DNA of 64,000 bases from an uncultured Eggerthellaceae bacterium (GCA_910588205.1 CAJUQK010000012.1:1-64000), one strand, 5' to 3'. Shown: positions 40,598 through 50,124, counted from the stretch's first letter. Notes: a model not told the origin generated them from the sequence alone. Program-made: numbers and translations.

Positions 40598-42145
40598 CTA
40601 TGCCTGAACGATCTCCAGCCCGAGAAGCTCGCCTAGCTCGATGATCTGATCCTCAAAGTCGCCGTAGATGAGGGGCATATGATTGCCAACAGCTGCCTGT
40701 TTGCGGAAGAAGTCCTTGGAATCCTTCACTGTGAAGAAAACGCCCATCGAGCAGTTCGTGTCGTTGTAGCCGATGGAATCGATGATGGTTCCTTTCGCAA
40801 CGAACAGCTTTTCAACCGTCGGATCGATGCGGCACATGGTGATGGTCTCGCCGGCATCTGCCGCGAAGTCATAGCGAATGGTCGCACCCCAACCGCTATG
40901 TGCAAATTCGCGAATTGCGTATTCACGAATGGGAGCATCGAAACCGACCCATTTGCGGTTCGGGACCGAGTGGAATGTAAGCACGACGTTCTCTTGGTCG
41001 CCAAGGTCCACCATCTTCTGGTCGACGGAATCCGGATTGAAGAACAAAGCCTTCGGGAGCGGCTGACGAACGCCGTTGCGAATGGGGCTTGTGAAGCAAT
41101 TGCCCATATAGGATGGCCTACGGCCGATGGCCTGGAGCATAACCTTGGAGATAACGGCACCCAGATCGTACTCGCAAGCCGACGGAATGCCATTCTCGTT
41201 ATCAAGGGAATGCGCAAGGCACATGGTGAACTGCTTCTCGTTCAGACGACGCGTAGCGCACAGGTCAGGACAAGGCGCAGTGAAAGCATTGCACTCGTAC
41301 GCGCTCAGGAACTTGTTGATACCGTACCAGGCTTCAACCGACTTCTTCACCGCATCGCGCGTCATCTGGTTCTCGGAAGCACCGTCGATGAGCTCGTCAG
41401 TGAGACGATCGATCTCCTTAGCATCCTCCTCGGTGAAGTTCAGACCCTTACGACCAGGGGTGTTGTGGTTCTTCATCGGGTCATCGTAGCTGATCTGATC
41501 AAGGAGTTCGTGGGCGCTCACATAGCGGAAGCGCGTGCCCCACTTGGCCGTGACTTTCTCCGGGTCGATGATGCTGTCAGGGGAGCTGACCGAAACCGTG
41601 GAAGTCATGCGGGTGGCGCAGAGGACCTTGGTCTCCCTGAGGACCTTGCGTGCACGCAGTACGGTCATATACTCGGTTGCATCTGCCCAATCCTCGAAGG
41701 GATAGAACTCGAGCCCGCGAGACAAGAACTCCGCAGAAGTGATGGCAGACGCGCAGCATGCCTGCGTGATGGCGCAAGGCTTGCGGAATCTCTCAGCAAA
41801 CTCAAGTGCCAGATCGTAGGGACGGCTTGCGTAGCCTATAAAGTAAAGGTCAACCTCGTCACGTCCCTCGCCGAGTTTATCTAGCATCTCATCCGTCGTA
41901 AGGAAGTTCTCGTCGCGCTGCACCTCTACGGGATCAAGAAGATTGACGACGTCCTCCGGCATCGCGTCTTTTAGCTGCTGATACCAGCTTTTGAACTTCT
42001 CGCCTGCCATCATGAGGTCGAAGTCCTTCTCCAGCTGCATGCCCTCGCCGAAGCGGCAGGGACCTTCGAACATGTACTCATGGTACAGGGTGAGGAACAT
42101 AGGCTTAACATTCAGCCTGACATCCTCTAGCTTTGGAATCGCCAT
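40598..42145 (-). CDS. L-fucose/L-arabinose isomerase-like protein
   Basis: The 515-aa protein (start MAIPKLED; AGAGAGGA upstream) has the FucI/AraA-type layout: an N-terminal part with the CAITQACCASAIT stretch, and a C-terminal half with NGIPSACEYDLGAVISKVMLQAIG, where the CE and D match the metal site of sugar isomerases, plus TFHSVPN. It may convert an aldose and ketose, substrate unknown. It is separately transcribed with its own operator-like palindrome, and shares regulation with the transporter. Confidence 0.8.
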   Translation of the reverse strand: MAIPKLEDVRLNVKPMFLTLYHEYMFEGPCRFGEGMQLEKDFDLMMAGEKFKSWYQQLKDAMPEDVVNLLDPVEVQRDENFLTTDEMLDKLGEGRDEVDLYFIGYASRPYDLALEFAERFRKPCAITQACCASAITSAEFLSRGLEFYPFEDWADATEYMTVLRARKVLRETKVLCATRMTSTVSVSSPDSIIDPEKVTAKWGTRFRYVSAHELLDQISYDDPMKNHNTPGRKGLNFTEEDAKEIDRLTDELIDGASENQMTRDAVKKSVEAWYGINKFLSAYECNAFTAPCPDLCATRRLNEKQFTMCLAHSLDNENGIPSACEYDLGAVISKVMLQAIGRRPSYMGNCFTSPIRNGVRQPLPKALFFNPDSVDQKMVDLGDQENVVLTFHSVPNRKWVGFDAPIREYAIREFAHSGWGATIRYDFAADAGETITMCRIDPTVEKLFVAKGTIIDSIGYNDTNCSMGVFFTVKDSKDFFRKQAAVGNHMPLIYGDFEDQIIELGELLGLEIVQA

Positions 42146-42207
42146 AGCGCATCCTCTCTTTATCGACATTTGACGGAGACTACCGTCGCTAAAGAAGTCT
42201 AGGAGCG

Positions 42208-42645
42208 CTACGCTTTGCGGTCATGTATGTTCAGGACACAAGTTCGATGTTTTCTATTATGCATTCTGCACAATGATGTATTTAGAGTTCGATAGAGTCT
42301 GTGCTGACGATGATGCTGTATTCTGCGGCTAGCTTGGTTCGAGAAGTCATCGATTACAGCGCCAGCAACAGACCTCTCGGAGTCCAGCTTTCGATTCCGA
42401 AAGTAGACCACCCAATTGATTGCCAAAATAGCTAGATTCAGAAAATAGACCACAATTACCCAGTTTATGGTTCTCAGGCAAAGCTTCGCAGCTATCCCGC
42501 AGACGTATCCAAGGCAGATGAGCGTCAAGAACTGCCAGCTGGTTCCTTTTGCGGTTCGCGCCTGAAACGCTTTATAGGCGCTCATGGGCCAAGACAGGCC
42601 GAAGCAAACTAGCATCGCTGCTTCGAGCAACTCTGCGATGAGCAA
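42208..42645 (-). CDS. small PQ-loop/SemiSWEET-like membrane protein
   Basis: The first 85 residues have three hydrophobic helices and LSWPMSAYKAFQARTAKGTSW, a PQ-loop-like motif (here Trp-Pro-x2-x-Tyr). Three-helix SemiSWEET proteins transport sugars as dimers. The C-terminal 60 residues are basic with no family pattern and overlap an operator-like palindrome, so they may be read only by lack of a stop. It lies between the isomerase and PucR-type regulator genes. Confidence 0.7.
   Translation of the reverse strand: MLIAELLEAAMLVCFGLSWPMSAYKAFQARTAKGTSWQFLTLICLGYVCGIAAKLCLRTINWVIVVYFLNLAILAINWVVYFRNRKLDSERSVAGAVIDDFSNQASRRIQHHRQHRLYRTLNTSLCRMHNRKHRTCVLNIHDRKA
42256..42274 (-). promoter_or_regulatory. 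operator-like palindrome upstream of the isomerase
   Basis: ATTATGCATTCTGCACAAT matches the 19-bp site at 44345 at 17 of 19 positions. It lies 111 bp upstream of the isomerase start. Confidence 0.6.
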
Positions 42646-42671
42646 AACTTTCCCCTTTTAAATCAACCGGA

Positions 42672-44252
42672 TCATTCCCTGAAACGGTAAGCGAGCATGA
42701 GGTCGAATCTGAGATTAGGATCGTTGGTGTCGATACCGAATTGCTGCTCGATACGGTCAATCCTGTATTTCACGTTATTACGGTGCATGTGCAAGGTGTC
42801 AGCGGCTACGGATGCTCGACGCTCGCAATTCAGGTATTCTCGCAAGAACTCGTAATTATCCGTCTTTGCGATATCGTCATACTCGCTTATTCGATCAAGG
42901 ACCGCTCCTGCATAGGTTTGCAGAAGCAACTCTTTATGCATGTCATCATCTGAACGGAGAAGAAAATCGATATAGCACAGATCGAAGGAGACGATATTGG
43001 TCCATTCCCCACGGGGAATGTGCTCAGTGTCCTCCTTGCTATAAGCCTCGTAGGCATGCTTCGCCTGGAGAAATGCGGCTCTGGCTTGGGTCAAGTTCAC
43101 AAATTTCGAACTTCTACCGCATCCTATCCCATAAGCATGCAGCAGCCTGTTCAATCGCGAAGAACAAGACTGCCTTCCCTTAAGACAATCCTTCGGCTCG
43201 CAATGAAGTACGCATTTCTCATTAAGGCAGTTGTAGCACAATACCACGATTGCATCATCTATGACGACGACCTTAGCTGGCGCAACTGCGCATCCGATAT
43301 CAGAAAGAAGCCTGAAGAACGGTACTGTGTCCGAGTCAACCCTAATATAGAATATGCAGAAACGTGCATCGAAGGGTATGCCAACGATTCCACTACGCTC
43401 TTTGATCGCCTCTGGGTCTGTAAATGCCCCCTCGAAGACATCCTTTATGAACGCATCGATGGCATTGCCAGAGGGCTTATCCGCTGGATATTCTTCATTC
43501 GCGTATCGTTCGATATGCGATACGAACATTTGATATTTGTCGAGCAAGTAAGGCGAAGGCCCTTCGACATTGCACATCATGACCATGATCAAAGAGAAAG
43601 ACATACCCGTCTTGAACGTATAAACAGCCGTGATGTATTTGCATATCTCGTAAGTATCGTTGATGACGAAACCTTCTTCTTCGATCCACGACCTAAATCT
43701 CTTATGCAAGTTGAACTTTCGAATATTGCCTTCGGTATGGTATCCATGCGCAATGAGCTCCATAGTTATCGGATCGTCGCAAGGAACGTCCTTCGAGTAA
43801 GCGAGGAGCTTGAGGGCTGCATCTAGGATGACGACGTTGTTCTTCAGGAAAGAAGTACTTGCATCAAGAAGGGTCTGAAGACCCTCTCCGTTGAAGGAAA
43901 GGTTGATCAGCTCGTTCTCCCATTTTGAGTATTTTGCAAAAATATCGAGCAATTCGTTAAGGATGAGCAATTTCGACTCGCAACCAATAACACACAGATA
44001 GCTCTGGATATCTTCACTCTCTAGAGATTCGATCTTCTCGAAGTTGACGTAAAGAGGGAAAAAGCCCGCTCGCACTATCGTTTTGAGCGATCTGATGTCA
44101 TCGCATACATAGACAGTATTGGCGTCTTGGAGCGATTCCTTGCCGAGGTACATTCGCGCATTGTCGAACGAGGGGTTTTCTTCGCAACGCCGCACGACCG
44201 TTCCCAAGCGTTGCAACTCGTATTCAAGTATGTTCAGGGTATCCCCATGCAA
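42672..44252 (-). CDS. PucR/CdaR-family transcriptional regulator
   Basis: The 526-aa protein ends with the PucR C-terminal helix-turn-helix: LREYLNCERRASVAADTLHMHRNNVKYRI and DPNLRFDLMLAYRF. The middle is a CdaR GGDEF-like region; the N-terminal 250 residues would sense a ligand. It is transcribed divergently from the transporter and probably activates it and the isomerase through the TGCA palindromes. Confidence 0.85.
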   Translation of the reverse strand: MHGDTLNILEYELQRLGTVVRRCEENPSFDNARMYLGKESLQDANTVYVCDDIRSLKTIVRAGFFPLYVNFEKIESLESEDIQSYLCVIGCESKLLILNELLDIFAKYSKWENELINLSFNGEGLQTLLDASTSFLKNNVVILDAALKLLAYSKDVPCDDPITMELIAHGYHTEGNIRKFNLHKRFRSWIEEEGFVINDTYEICKYITAVYTFKTGMSFSLIMVMMCNVEGPSPYLLDKYQMFVSHIERYANEEYPADKPSGNAIDAFIKDVFEGAFTDPEAIKERSGIVGIPFDARFCIFYIRVDSDTVPFFRLLSDIGCAVAPAKVVVIDDAIVVLCYNCLNEKCVLHCEPKDCLKGRQSCSSRLNRLLHAYGIGCGRSSKFVNLTQARAAFLQAKHAYEAYSKEDTEHIPRGEWTNIVSFDLCYIDFLLRSDDDMHKELLLQTYAGAVLDRISEYDDIAKTDNYEFLREYLNCERRASVAADTLHMHRNNVKYRIDRIEQQFGIDTNDPNLRFDLMLAYRFRE

Positions 44253-44606
44253 ATCCCCAACAGCTGTAGTCCTTAATCTAGTTAGTGTGATAGTGAACGA
44301 TATATTTATCCATAGGCTGCTAGTAACATTTGAACCTATAAATCATTGTGCATTTTGCACAATATAATAGCGTAGTTCTTGCGCGTTTTTGGCGATACGG
44401 ACGTAGCGATAAGAACACGTTATGCCAGACGCACAATGAGTTCCTATTCGACATGCGGCTTAAAGCCTAATGCCGTCGACATGCCTTCTTTCTATTCTTA
44501 GCTAAAGTGCCCTGACCCTAGCAGGGCGTAAAGCTGTGGGGATTCGCTGAAGGGCTCTATCGGCGATATGCCCTCTTCGCTTGATTCGTCTTACGAAGGA
44601 GGTCAT
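44253..44606. other. divergent control region of the regulator and transporter genes
   Basis: No gene. It contains the 19-bp palindrome at 44345-44363 and an overlapping TATAAT (44363-44368) on the plus strand without a good -35, as for an activator-dependent promoter. Confidence 0.55.
44345..44363. promoter_or_regulatory. 19-bp operator palindrome ATTGTGCA-TTT-TGCACAAT
   Basis: A perfect inverted repeat with 8-bp arms and a 3-base spacer, 93 bp upstream of the regulator start and 244 bp upstream of the transporter. A similar site lies upstream of the isomerase. Confidence 0.7.
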
Positions 44607-45980
44607 ATGAAAGGAATCAATACCAAGATAAAGGCGGTCTGGGGCGTATCGGAGATAGGCTTTTCTATCACTGCTACGCTTGAGACTGCTTTTTTCATCT
44701 TCTTCTTAACCGATGTGGCGCAGTTGCCCCTTGCAATCTCCGGCATTATCGCCGGTGGTGCTTCTGCGGTAGACATCATTTCAGCTGCAATAGCCGGTGT
44801 ATTTATCGATAAGTTCCATTTCAAGAGCGGAAAATACCGCCCTTGGTTGCTCTATGCGCCTCTTTGCGCCATGGTTTTCTTCATTTTGTGCTTCACGAAG
44901 ATTGGCGGCGATGTGACAGCGGGCATTATTATCGCGGTTGGTTACATCATCAGCCACTTCTTCTGGAATATCAGCTACACGGCGGTTCGAAGCCTGACGA
45001 ATGTGCTGACCGATGAGCCATCCGAGCGCGCGTTCCTCTCCGGTCGTCTCGGCGCCGGCGCAGCCCTCGGCCGTGTTTGCGCTTCACAGCTTGTTCCATG
45101 GCTCACTGCCGCCCTGGCTACGCTTGTAAGCGGTGTGGGTGCATATACTATCTGCGCTGCGATCTTCTCGTTGATTTACATCGCATGCATGCTTATCCAA
45201 TTCGTTGTTACTAAGGGCTATGACACCGAGACGAAGACCGAAGCATCGACGGTATCGTTCATAGCCATGGGGAAGAACATCATTACCAATCCTAATCTTA
45301 TCGGTGTTGTGCTTCATGACCTGCTTCGCCTGATCGCGTATTATACGGTTGCTGCAGGAACGGCGTATTATGCTAAGGTCGTGATCGGAGATGCTGCAGC
45401 AAGCGGCACCATTCTCATGGTTTACTATATCGGGTGCTTTATCGGTTCCTTCGTGGCAGCGCGTGTTGCTAGGAGTATCGGTACTAAGAATGCAACGATC
45501 ATCGGCGTCGCAGGCTGGTTGGTTTTATGGGTGGTCGCCTTCTTCATACAGCCGGACTACATTGTGCTGAACATACTTCTCTTCATTTCGCAAGTCTTCT
45601 TCGGTTTTGCCTACGGCCTCACGGTGAACCTGTACTCCATGTGCGCTACCTGGAGCCATTGGAAGACAGGCGTGAATACCACCGGTGTCACGATGTCGCT
45701 TATGCCGGTTGCCGTAAAGGTCGGTGTCACCCTTCGAGCCGTTATTCTCCCGGCGTTCTTGGCATTCGTCGGATACGATGCGGCTGCAACAACTTTCGAT
45801 GCGGCAGCTCAAAGTGGAATCTTCCAGATGTACTTCCTGCTCCCCATCGCTCTGCTCGTCGTCTCGCTCATCCCGTTGATCTTCCTCTTCAAGATCAAGG
45901 ACAAAGATATCGAGCCCATGAGTGACGAGATCAACGAACGTGAGAAGGCAGGGGTCATTTCTGAAAGCGATGCAAATTAA
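44607..45980 (+). CDS. GPH-family sugar:cation symporter (MFS)
   Basis: The 457-aa protein has 12 hydrophobic helices and the GPH signatures near the start (KIKAVWGVSEIGFSIT), DKFHFKSGKYRPWLLYAP with its basic loop, and MSLMPVAVKVG. It imports a sugar or glycoside with Na+ or H+. AAGGAGG precedes the ATG. With the isomerase and regulator it forms a small sugar-use module. Confidence 0.88.
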   Translation: MKGINTKIKAVWGVSEIGFSITATLETAFFIFFLTDVAQLPLAISGIIAGGASAVDIISAAIAGVFIDKFHFKSGKYRPWLLYAPLCAMVFFILCFTKIGGDVTAGIIIAVGYIISHFFWNISYTAVRSLTNVLTDEPSERAFLSGRLGAGAALGRVCASQLVPWLTAALATLVSGVGAYTICAAIFSLIYIACMLIQFVVTKGYDTETKTEASTVSFIAMGKNIITNPNLIGVVLHDLLRLIAYYTVAAGTAYYAKVVIGDAAASGTILMVYYIGCFIGSFVAARVARSIGTKNATIIGVAGWLVLWVVAFFIQPDYIVLNILLFISQVFFGFAYGLTVNLYSMCATWSHWKTGVNTTGVTMSLMPVAVKVGVTLRAVILPAFLAFVGYDAAATTFDAAAQSGIFQMYFLLPIALLVVSLIPLIFLFKIKDKDIEPMSDEINEREKAGVISESDAN

Positions 45981-46036
45981 CCCTCTTATTTTGGCAAGTT
46001 ATTTCCTTCCAACGAGGATCGCGATTCGCGTAGACA

Positions 46037-46072
46037 ATGCGAAAACCCCGCCACTATGCGGGGTTTTCGCAT
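46037..46072 (+). terminator. intrinsic terminator after the transporter gene
   Basis: A 15-bp stem (ATGCGAAAACCCCGC and complement) encloses a 6-base loop. The stem itself carries A/T runs, so it can act in both directions. Confidence 0.75.
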
Positions 46073-46101
46073 CTTCGGAATAGCTATGAACAAATCGCTC
46101 T

Positions 46102-46314
46102 ATGAAAAAACTACTCAATAAAATACGGTCGATTTGCTCAGAGCAGAAGTTCACCCAGCGTGCATTGGGTTTCAAGGTCGAAGTGTCTTGCCGCAATCTA
46201 TCGGACATCGAGTGCGGACGACACAGCATCCGCTTCGTCAATCTTTGCCGACTTGCGCATGGAGTGAGGATGTCCGCAAGCGACTTTCTCTGTTTCGACG
46301 ACGTGTATAATTAA
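46102..46314 (+). CDS. small XRE-type helix-turn-helix protein
   Basis: The 70-aa protein has a Cro/C1-type pattern: IRSICSEQKFTQRALGFKVEV then LSDIECGRHSIRFVNLCRLA. The family is a DNA-binding repressor. There is no clear ribosome-binding site at ATG 46102. It may belong to the ICE regulatory genes that follow. Confidence 0.6.
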   Translation: MKKLLNKIRSICSEQKFTQRALGFKVEVSCRNLSDIECGRHSIRFVNLCRLAHGVRMSASDFLCFDDVYN

Positions 46315-46620
46315 GCTTCTTCAACTGTCGCCCCCCCCGCGACTAGTCATGTCTTGATACTAAGAGAACACATGAATTGATTGGCGCATAGACCGCTATG
46401 GATTTCAACGCTCCATTCAATGGTTAGCTAATATCCATCTCATGTTTTTTTAAGCAATACGCCGAATAGAGCCGAACAACATCCTCTTACAGATATTCCC
46501 AACGCAAATTTAAGTTGCGCCTATCACCTCGCTATGCACCCTCTGTCCGTCTTGGTGAGAGGGGTGGCGTTACACCACAGCTGCGCTCTCTGTGTATTGA
46601 AGCGAGGGGGTAGCCAGATC
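46315..46620. other. intergenic region with a C8 hairpin
   Basis: No clear gene. GTCGC and GCGAC flank a C-tract (46327-46343), a small hairpin after the XRE gene. Promoter of the sigma-like gene probably lies in the second half, but I cannot define it. Confidence 0.4.
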
Positions 46621-47082
46621 ATGAAGTTCTACGAATGCAGGATCGATGGCGAAGGGGCAAATAAGCGGATCATCTTGGTTGTGAGGCAGCCGGAATCAGA
46701 GGAGACTGATGTCGAGGTATCGGCAAATATCAAAGAGGCAATCGACGATTTGCAGAGAGAGTACTGGAGGCTCGAGAAGCGAGAGCAAAGACATACCGTG
46801 CATATTGAGGCCATACCAGAATGCTTCATCCCTCATGAGCGCTTTGCCGAAAGCCCCGAAGCGCTCATGCTGAAGAAGCATGATGCGCAACAGGTAACTC
46901 TAGCACTATCCCAAATTCCAATAAAACAGCAACGAAGGCTGATGCTTAGATACGTTTTCGAGCTGCCAATAAAGAAGATCGCCAAGATCGAGAACTGTAG
47001 CGAGCGCTCTGTGAAGTACAGCCTGAGCCTTGCTAAGAAGAACTTGAAGGATCTGCTAGGTGACGATTTCCTGGATGTATGA
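46621..47082 (+). CDS. sigma-70 region-4-like regulator
   Basis: The 153-aa protein has a C-terminal sigma region 4: VTLALSQIPIKQQRRLMLRY and IAKIENCSERSVKYSLSLAKKNL, a helix-turn-helix for promoter -35 or operator recognition. N-terminal region 2 is absent. Proteins of this type (like Orf7/Orf8 of Tn916) regulate ICE transfer. The start has a GAGGGG site 10 bp upstream. Confidence 0.8.
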   Translation: MKFYECRIDGEGANKRIILVVRQPESEETDVEVSANIKEAIDDLQREYWRLEKREQRHTVHIEAIPECFIPHERFAESPEALMLKKHDAQQVTLALSQIPIKQQRRLMLRYVFELPIKKIAKIENCSERSVKYSLSLAKKNLKDLLGDDFLDV

Positions 47083-47164
47083 TTTTGGAAACCGGTGTTG
47101 GTCCACGCGATTCTAGCGGTCTGCCGGAATGGCTATAACATCTTCCAAAGGTTAGAATAGCAAG

Positions 47165-47277
47165 TGGCGAAACCATGCAACGTGCAACGCATGTGCATGC
47201 ACATATTCCTATTAGCAGTCTGACTGGAGGGCATCTGCTTCTGTGGCTGCCATTAGGCGTGCTGCATGGTTTCGCCA
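47165..47277. repeat. 15-bp inverted repeat pair with inner palindrome
   Basis: TGGCGAAACCATGCA (47165-47179) and its exact complement (47263-47277) enclose 83 bp that contain the palindrome GTGCATGCAC (47193-47202). The right arm overlaps the start of the next gene. Confidence 0.75.
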
Positions 47278-47608
47278 AACCATTGCGGATGCCTTCCTTC
47301 ATTATTGGGGGAATTGCGAAACTATAGGGCGCTTCGCTGGCATCAAACTCGTTTGGAAGGCGTCGTTGTTCGTGGTCAGCAATCTTGAAAGACACTTTGG
47401 AAGCGCTGAAAAGGTTGCCTCGTGCATCATCGAGCATGATCTTGAGCAAGAAATGGTCTTGGGGACCGATGAATGCCTACACGTCTACACAAACTACGGC
47501 AATCGGCTGATCGAGTTGGGCTATTTCATCGGTGCACATGAGTTCGAGGAATGGCTTTGCTCGGACCTCCCATACGAGGAGTGGCGCAACTGTCGCCGTT
47601 CTGACTAA
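47243..47608 (+). CDS. hypothetical protein, 121 aa
   Basis: It has a GTG start and a weak, distant GGAGGG. The product is hydrophilic with two cysteines and a helical pattern (NLERHFGSAEKVASCIIEHD). I do not recognise it. The first codons fall in an inverted repeat, so the true start may be different or the gene may be regulated by that structure. Confidence 0.5.
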   Translation: MAAIRRAAWFRQTIADAFLHYWGNCETIGRFAGIKLVWKASLFVVSNLERHFGSAEKVASCIIEHDLEQEMVLGTDECLHVYTNYGNRLIELGYFIGAHEFEEWLCSDLPYEEWRNCRRSD

Positions 47609-47664
47609 TCAGAATCAACTCTTGAACAGAGCGATTTGTCGAGTCGTCGCAAGTACAAAAGAAG

Positions 47665-47693
47665 AAAGGGAGCTGAGATCATCAGCTCCCTTT
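47665..47693. terminator. bidirectional terminator between convergent genes
   Basis: AAAGGGAGCTGA and its complement form a 12-bp stem with a 5-base loop. A T-rich stretch follows on both strands (better on the minus strand). Confidence 0.75.
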
Positions 47694-47719
47694 GCACCTT
47701 GGAGACGTAACCGATGACG

Positions 47720-48508
47720 CTATGCCAGCCTCTTGCGCTTGGGGCGGTAAGGATTAGGGTCGATGGTGAACGCAGCCCTGAGCTTCTTGAAATAACAGCT
47801 GATGTTATGGCGAAGGAGAGCCAGCCGAGCCTTCCGTGCGATGCGCTTCGAGTTGAGCAGATCACCTGAAATCTTAGAAAGCAGTTCGCTTCGCTCAGAC
47901 CAGCTCATCTCTGAGGGGATGCCGGTGCTTGCCACAACGTAAGAGGATACGCGAGACTTGAGTTCAGCCATCCATCTCTCTTCGGTCGTATGCCAGCAGA
48001 TGCCCATCTTTCGATAAAGCGGCAACCAGTGGGCTTCGTAGAAGTCGTAGCCGCAGCCGTTGATCCCGATGTAGTAATCATCAGATTCGGTCCTGTACAC
48101 GCTGATGCCACACTCGTTGTACATTGCGATCTCGGAATAGTCAGGTTCGCCGTTGAGCGCCCAAAGCGTGGACCACATAGGCGTGCCATCAAGGCAGCAC
48201 AGCTCATCGAAGTCAATCTCAATGCGCTCGCCTTCGACATCGTCCTCGGGAATCGCGACGATGACCTCGTCGTCGAAATCGACTGATTCCACCACTAACG
48301 AGAACCGCTCATCGTCTCCGAATTCCCCATATTGGCTGACATAGGTGCCAGGCTCGGGGATGTTCTTGCAGGCAAGGTACATATCACGTTCGGGATCGTG
48401 CAGATGGTCGATCGGGATAGCGTCGTGGGTCGAATTGAACCAGTCCTCGCATGCATCGCGTTCGCTCACCCAACCGCTCAAGCGGGTCGCCTTCTTGAGA
48501 TCAAGCAT
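47720..48508 (-). CDS. hypothetical ICE protein, 262 aa
   Basis: The soluble protein has an acidic N-terminal half (beta-rich; YISQYGEFGDDERFSL-type text) and a basic C-terminal tail (FTIDPNPYRPKRKRLA). ATG 48508 has AGGAG 10 bp upstream and overlaps the preceding gene by 8 bp. I do not recognise a family. Position near ParB and mIHF suggests a maintenance role. Confidence 0.65.
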   Translation of the reverse strand: MLDLKKATRLSGWVSERDACEDWFNSTHDAIPIDHLHDPERDMYLACKNIPEPGTYVSQYGEFGDDERFSLVVESVDFDDEVIVAIPEDDVEGERIEIDFDELCCLDGTPMWSTLWALNGEPDYSEIAMYNECGISVYRTESDDYYIGINGCGYDFYEAHWLPLYRKMGICWHTTEERWMAELKSRVSSYVVASTGIPSEMSWSERSELLSKISGDLLNSKRIARKARLALLRHNISCYFKKLRAAFTIDPNPYRPKRKRLA

Positions 48509-48983
48509 GGATACCACGCTCCTGGGAGCGGCGATTCATAGCCATTATTCGGAGCTTCAGAGCCTCCTCGATGCCCGAGTTCGCGTTCCAGAAGTCATCC
48601 TCAAGACGCGACATCTCCTCGGGCGTGAGGTCACGCATTACGCGCTCGCCCTCTACGCTCACCTCGTAGGAGCATGCGATGATCGGACCGTACAGGATCG
48701 TGTAGAGCTCGTCCTTCTTTATGGGCGTATGCTTGTCCATCATGGAGAGGTACTTGCGCTCCTTCATGCGCTGATTCGCGTAGACCGCCCTGTTGGGTAT
48801 CATGCCTTCGAGGATGCCACTCTCGTTCACCCACAGAAGAGGTTGGTTCCCGTACAGCACATCGAATGCCTCGATGTTGCCCCTCACGAGCCTTTGCAGC
48901 TCCTTCAGGTAACTGCCATCTTCATCCGGCTGGATGTTCTCGTAGCGGATCTCCTCCATTGCTTCCATCACTGCAACTTTCAT
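48501..48983 (-). CDS. hypothetical ICE protein, 160 aa
   Basis: Start ATG 48983 (AAGGAGC upstream; a longer frame to 49079 is unlikely). The protein is helical and charged, with RNIEAFDVLYGNQPLLWVNE near the middle. It overlaps the next gene by 8 bp, so the two are coupled. Function unknown. Confidence 0.65.
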   Translation of the reverse strand: MKVAVMEAMEEIRYENIQPDEDGSYLKELQRLVRGNIEAFDVLYGNQPLLWVNESGILEGMIPNRAVYANQRMKERKYLSMMDKHTPIKKDELYTILYGPIIACSYEVSVEGERVMRDLTPEEMSRLEDDFWNANSGIEEALKLRIMAMNRRSQERGIHA

Positions 48984-49263
48984 TGTCTTGCTCCTTTTCT
49001 TGATTGGTTTTCTATGCTGAACAGGAGCAAGCCCAATGGGGCCCCTCCTGGGATTGCCCACTGGAACAGTTGCGTTCATAGCGTTTCGGTTATGCGATTC
49101 TCAAAGTGCGACTCTTGCCCGATTCGATTCGGAAGAGCGGATGCCCCTCTACACTAATGCGCATTCCGGGACTGATGACCATGGCAAGACCGGAGAACCT
49201 TGCAACCAAGTTGATGTGAATACACACAGAAGCGCGGGACCGCTTTCCCTCTGAGGCGTCTAC

Positions 49264-50124
49264 GTGTCCGTCTTTACAGAAGTGCGTTTAGTGAGGATGG
49301 AACCCATGGAGAGCTTCGAGATAGTGGATTACGAGAGCGTGTTCCGCATAGCATGCAAAGACGTCGTGCCAAGGTCGGACAATCGGGCGCTTGACCCATC
49401 GGTGATAGACGAGATCGCCCAATCCTTCGAGAAGGTGGGTCAGACGGCGCCCGTCATCGTGCGGCGTCTCATGGATGGCAGGTACGAGCTCGTAGACGGG
49501 CATCATCGGCTTGCTGCGAAGGAAGCCGCATTCAAGCATCATCCCGGGAACGCAGAGCACCGGGAGATATGCTGCATCGTTCGTGACCTGACGGATGCGG
49601 AGGCCGAGATACAGATGGTGGTCGCGAACATCCAGAAGCCCTTGAGCATCGCCGAGAAAGGGCGTCTCTACGAGCGCATCGGGATACGCGTCGATGAGCT
49701 GCGGGCAAGCAACCCTGCAGCTTTCGCCGGCATGGATCGTGGTTCGGTTATCGCATCATGCGCATCCAAAGGCGGTACGAGCGTGAGCAAGGCCACGGTG
49801 TACCGCTCCATCAACGAAGCCCATGCCGAGGACGGCACCCACGAATACGCCGGCACGAACGCGCGACAGCGCAAAGCTGTGTCCAGGATGCGGACTGAGA
49901 AGCGCAAGGAGGCAGCGAAGGTGCTCGCCCAAGATGGGATGCTGGCCCTGGATGATTGGATCGCGGTGCAGGCATGCGCTAAGGCCTCCAGCGAGGTTGA
50001 TGCATCCTTGAGGAAGATCTATTCGGCCGTAGCGGAGATCCGACGTGCGGAGGCCAAAGGGGCGATGCTCAATATGCAGACGTCGCTCTTGGTGAAGACC
50101 ATCGAGGAGATCAGGAACGGTTAG
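49264..50124 (+). CDS. ParB-like nuclease domain protein
   Basis: The 286-aa protein has the ParB/Srx fold: LVDGHHRLAAKEAAF (GxxR-like box) and VANIQKPLSIAEKG, followed by a helix-turn-helix with SKATVYRSINEAH and a C-terminal helical part. The family spans plasmid partition CTPases and DNA-binding proteins. No ParA is nearby, so a regulatory or replication function on the ICE is possible. Start is uncertain (GTG 49264 or ATG 49306). Confidence 0.88.
   Translation: MSVFTEVRLVRMEPMESFEIVDYESVFRIACKDVVPRSDNRALDPSVIDEIAQSFEKVGQTAPVIVRRLMDGRYELVDGHHRLAAKEAAFKHHPGNAEHREICCIVRDLTDAEAEIQMVVANIQKPLSIAEKGRLYERIGIRVDELRASNPAAFAGMDRGSVIASCASKGGTSVSKATVYRSINEAHAEDGTHEYAGTNARQRKAVSRMRTEKRKEAAKVLAQDGMLALDDWIAVQACAKASSEVDASLRKIYSAVAEIRRAEAKGAMLNMQTSLLVKTIEEIRNG

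Noticed and set aside
46315..46345. C8 tract as a phase-variable switch
   Set aside because: It lies in a small hairpin between genes and not in a coding frame or promoter spacer that I can define.
49264..50124. Full ParAB partition system
   Set aside because: No ParA ATPase gene is adjacent and no clear parS repeats were seen.
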